Shown here: one piece after another, positions 47,727-49,775 of the stretch | Layout of the letters: each line of letters begins with the position of its first letter | Numbering within the stretch: position 1 is the first letter of the stretch | Assembly (NCBI GenBank): GCA_963535465.1 | Contig: CAUSWF010000009.1 | Location: forward strand, 1 to 49,775 | Origin: CAUSWF01 sp963535465 | GTDB taxonomy: Bacteria; Bacillota_I; Bacilli_A; RF39; UBA660 | DNA length: 49,775 nucleotides | Reading direction: 5' to 3' | Program-made: the position numbers and the translations under genes | Notes under the pieces: generated by a model | The model's input: the letters and a program-made list of their open reading frames with translations, nothing else | Databases searched by the model: none | What the model was told of the DNA's origin: nothing

Positions 47727-48062
47727 ATGTCATTAAGTAGTAAATGCGGAGATCCAGTATTAGCATATATTTTATCTATAGTACAAAATGGTATGAAATT
47801 AATTCAAATAATTGTACCTATTGTGATGATAATAATGCTTGCGGTTGGTTTTTTTAAGATGACTATGGATCCAGAAGGTAAGAGTTTTGGATGGAAGAAC
47901 ATAAGAGTAATAATATTTTCAGGAGCTGTAATATTTTTTATACCTATGGTGATTAATATTACATTTGATATTATTGGTAAAGCATTTGATGTTAACTTTA
48001 GTATAGTAAATTGTTGGAATGCTGCGAGAAATGCTAATGTAGAAAGCGGACTAGATAAGTAG
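47727..48062 (+). CDS. Small two-helix pilin-like (T4SS pilin/TrbC-type) membrane protein
   Basis: 111 residues, RBS AGGGAGTGA. A Cys near the N-terminus, then a helix (about 18-44, IVQNGMKLIQIIVPIVMIIMLAVGFFKM), a charged loop (DPEGKSFGWKNI) and a second helix (about 60-82, VIIFSGAVIFFIPMVINITFD), and a late Cys. This is the pattern of the small two-helix T4SS-pilin/TrbC-like proteins common in Gram-positive bacteria. No other secretion genes are present, so a role in conjugation is not supported. The two Cys could pair outside. Confidence 0.65.
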   Translation: MSLSSKCGDPVLAYILSIVQNGMKLIQIIVPIVMIIMLAVGFFKMTMDPEGKSFGWKNIRVIIFSGAVIFFIPMVINITFDIIGKAFDVNFSIVNCWNAARNANVESGLDK

Positions 48063-48082
48063 ATTTATATCTACTTTTTTTG
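48057..48082 (+). terminator. Intrinsic terminator
   Basis: AAGTAGAT (48057-48064), TTAT, ATCTACTT (48069-48076), then T-run; the stop codon is within the left arm. Confidence 0.85.
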
Positions 48083-48126
48083 TTGTGTAAATACTAATAA
48101 AACTGTTTTATTTATTTTGTTGTTTT

Positions 48127-48135
48127 GATATAATT
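48127..48135 (+). promoter_or_regulatory. Extended -10 promoter of the C-terminal adhesin gene
   Basis: TG, A, TATAAT about 20 bases before the RBS TGGAGGA; no clear -35. Confidence 0.55.
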
Positions 48136-48154
48136 TATACATAATGGAGGATAT

Positions 48155-49775
48155 ATGAAAAGATATGGTAAATATTTAGTTATTTTAATTCTTCTTATTA
48201 GTATTTTATTTATTGGTTTAAATAGTAAAAAAATAAATATTAATAAGAAAAAAGTTAGTGAGGTTACTGGTACTACAAAGTATTATGACTTTTCTAGTAA
48301 GAGTGAGATTCCTAGTAAGTATTCTTATTCTAATTTATTTTACACAAAGAATACTACTTTTGAAGTGTTAAAATCACCTAATGCTGCGACATATACTCTT
48401 AGTGATGGATATAGATTGTTTGATTCTTTAACTATGAGTAATGAGGGAGAAGAAATCTGGATTCTTATTAGAAATTGTGGATATGGTCCTAATGGCGAAG
48501 TAGTTGATGCGTTATTAAAACAAATTGATTTTAAGAAATGGACTTCAACTGGTTCATCTACTAAGTTAGAATTATATCCATTACAAACCTATAATAATCA
48601 ATTAAATCCTAGTTCAGCAGCATATGATTATTCATATCCTAAAGCAGGTGAAGGATTACCTATAGTTTTTGCTACATATATCTTTAATGGAGAAGTAGAA
48701 GTTGATGTTACATATTATAAGGGAGGAACTTATGATAAAGATACTAATACTGGAGAACTTTTAGATATTACTAATTCAAATGCAATGTATTATGATATAG
48801 ATTCTGATTTTGGAGCGGATACTAGTAAAATATTTGATGGTAAAGAAGGATTTAGGCCAGTTACTGGTAAGTCTAAAATTTATTATAATAAAAATCAAAA
48901 GACTACAAGTAATGGTAAATTAGTTACTATGACAGAGTCAAGTAATGGTTTAGCTGTAAATCAGTATACTATGGGTAGAAGTGTAGATGGACTTTTTTAT
49001 CAGACAGCAGCATACGTTACTACAGATGATATAGAAGATTCTACATATAAGTTTAAATATTCAGGTGGTTCTGCTGGAATTTTATATGCATTTGTTTCGC
49101 CTTATAGATATAAACAACCTAATCCAATAAAGACTACTTCCAGTAAGAAATTAGTTAGTGGCGAGAATTTAAATTATTTTATAGATGTAGTTATTCCTAA
49201 TAATTATTTCAGTTCAGCGTTAAAATTTGATGAAGTATACCCTACAATTAAGACAGGTAAATTTAATAAGTTGATTGTTGAAGATATAGTTGATTCAAGT
49301 TTAAAAGTAGATCAAGTTAGAGTAGAAGATGAATTAGGTAATCTTCTGAATTCTAAATTTGATATAGTTAAGACTCCTGTTGGAGATAAAACTAAAGTTT
49401 CTGTTAGTGTAAAAAATATAGCTACTTTTGATGATTTTAAATTTTATAATAAAAAATACAGAGTAGTAGTAACAGTATCTTTAAAAGATAATGCAACATC
49501 TCCTATATCAAACAAGGCTACTGTAGAGGTATGTAATAGTGGAGATTGTGATACTACCAATAGTAATATCAATAAAATTACAGGATATTATAGAGTTATT
49601 ACTAATTATTATAAAGAAAATTCTGCTGAGTCATTAGGTGATTCAAATCTTACTGAAGTAGAAGCTGGTAGTAATTATAGTACAACCGGTTTAACTAATA
49701 TTCCTGCTGGATATGAGTTGGTAGAAATACCAAATAATGCGACTGGTGAAAATATTAGTCATGATGTAGAAGTAA
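48155..49775 (+). CDS. Large secreted adhesin-like protein, 3' end outside the window
   Basis: The frame is open from ATG 48155 (RBS TGGAGGA) through the last base, giving at least 540 residues. A signal or anchor helix (about 4-22, KYLVILILLISILFIGL) is followed by a beta-rich region, and at about 340-460 by a domain like those of isopeptide-forming or Cna-B pilin-type proteins (NYFIDVVIPNNYF, KLIVEDIVDSSLKVDQVRVEDELGN, KYRVVVTVSLKDNA). Two cysteines flank VCNSGDCD. The last visible part, YYRVITNYYKENSAESLGDSNLTEVEAGSNYS, has the MucBP-like pattern of mucin-binding repeats. It probably reaches outward from the cell; the C-terminus and any wall anchor are not seen. Confidence 0.8.
   Translation, partial: MKRYGKYLVILILLISILFIGLNSKKININKKKVSEVTGTTKYYDFSSKSEIPSKYSYSNLFYTKNTTFEVLKSPNAATYTLSDGYRLFDSLTMSNEGEEIWILIRNCGYGPNGEVVDALLKQIDFKKWTSTGSSTKLELYPLQTYNNQLNPSSAAYDYSYPKAGEGLPIVFATYIFNGEVEVDVTYYKGGTYDKDTNTGELLDITNSNAMYYDIDSDFGADTSKIFDGKEGFRPVTGKSKIYYNKNQKTTSNGKLVTMTESSNGLAVNQYTMGRSVDGLFYQTAAYVTTDDIEDSTYKFKYSGGSAGILYAFVSPYRYKQPNPIKTTSSKKLVSGENLNYFIDVVIPNNYFSSALKFDEVYPTIKTGKFNKLIVEDIVDSSLKVDQVRVEDELGNLLNSKFDIVKTPVGDKTKVSVSVKNIATFDDFKFYNKKYRVVVTVSLKDNATSPISNKATVEVCNSGDCDTTNSNINKITGYYRVITNYYKENSAESLGDSNLTEVEAGSNYSTTGLTNIPAGYELVEIPNNATGENISHDVEV

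Noticed and set aside
47727..48062. Conjugative type IV secretion element
   Set aside because: No VirB4, coupling protein or relaxase gene in the window; a small pilin-like protein alone is not enough.
1..49775. Mycoplasma genetic code (TGA as Trp)
   Set aside because: TGA ends the permease at 3892-3894 with an ATGA overlap and the Alg14-like gene at 45533-45535; Trp is TGG in all conserved motifs.

Overview
The window comes from a very AT-rich, Gram-positive-type bacterium with a compact genome. TGA is a normal stop: it ends the permease at 3892-3894 and the Alg14-like gene at 45533-45535, and tryptophan is TGG, so this is not a code-4 mycoplasma. Class III ribonucleotide reductase, a superoxide reductase, a BofA-family protein, a LemA/DUF2207 pair, a BspA-like DUF285 protein and many SipW-type signal peptidases and substrates fit an anaerobic, gut-type lineage of Bacillota (Bacilli, RF39/Erysipelotrichales-like). 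The lineage is inference; no rRNA gene is present.

Layout. 1-2003: two paralogous cell-surface genes, each behind a nearly identical terminator-promoter cassette. 2139-2499: tRNA-Leu(CAA) followed by a BofA-family gene (minus strand). 2601-4652: a Fur-family regulator with a 7-1-7 operator at its own promoter, then a two-gene metal permease. 4683-8609: divergent redox/anaerobiosis block, with a superoxide reductase carrying a Cys-Asp array and a Crp/Fnr-type regulator on the minus strand, nrdD-nrdG on the plus strand, and a perfect palindrome between them. 8610-9432: no protein gene; two convergent structured RNA candidates with their own promoters and terminators.

9433-37535 is a surface-appendage locus. 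It holds four type I (SipW-like) signal peptidase paralogues, of which three keep the Ser/His catalytic residues and one has lost them; two share an extra C-terminal domain. It also has at least seven proteins with SipW-type signal peptides (one a probable highly expressed major subunit), a 2619-residue beta-solenoid-like surface protein, LemA and DUF2207 proteins, several unrecognised cytosolic proteins, and a membrane-anchored McrB-like AAA+ ATPase paired with a DUF2357-like protein lacking an evident nuclease. I read it as an expanded TasA/camelysin-like fibre system with its own dedicated peptidases and an unusual ATPase module; this is the best candidate here for an undescribed system. 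Two helicase-associated (HA) repeat proteins without a helicase lie near its right end.

37604-49775: small hypothetical and membrane proteins, an RlmI-like methyltransferase and an RluA pseudouridine synthase, a coiled-coil membrane protein with three FVPPME motifs, a Pro-rich membrane protein, a glycosyltransferase trio (GT4, Alg14-like, Alg13-like), a phosphodiester-glycosidase protein, a small two-helix pilin-like protein and the start of a large secreted adhesin cut by the window end.

Genes are packed tightly. Many promoters are extended -10 elements (TGnTATAAT) with weak -35 boxes, and several intrinsic terminators begin inside the stop codon of the gene they end. All identifications are by eye from motifs; none was checked against a database.
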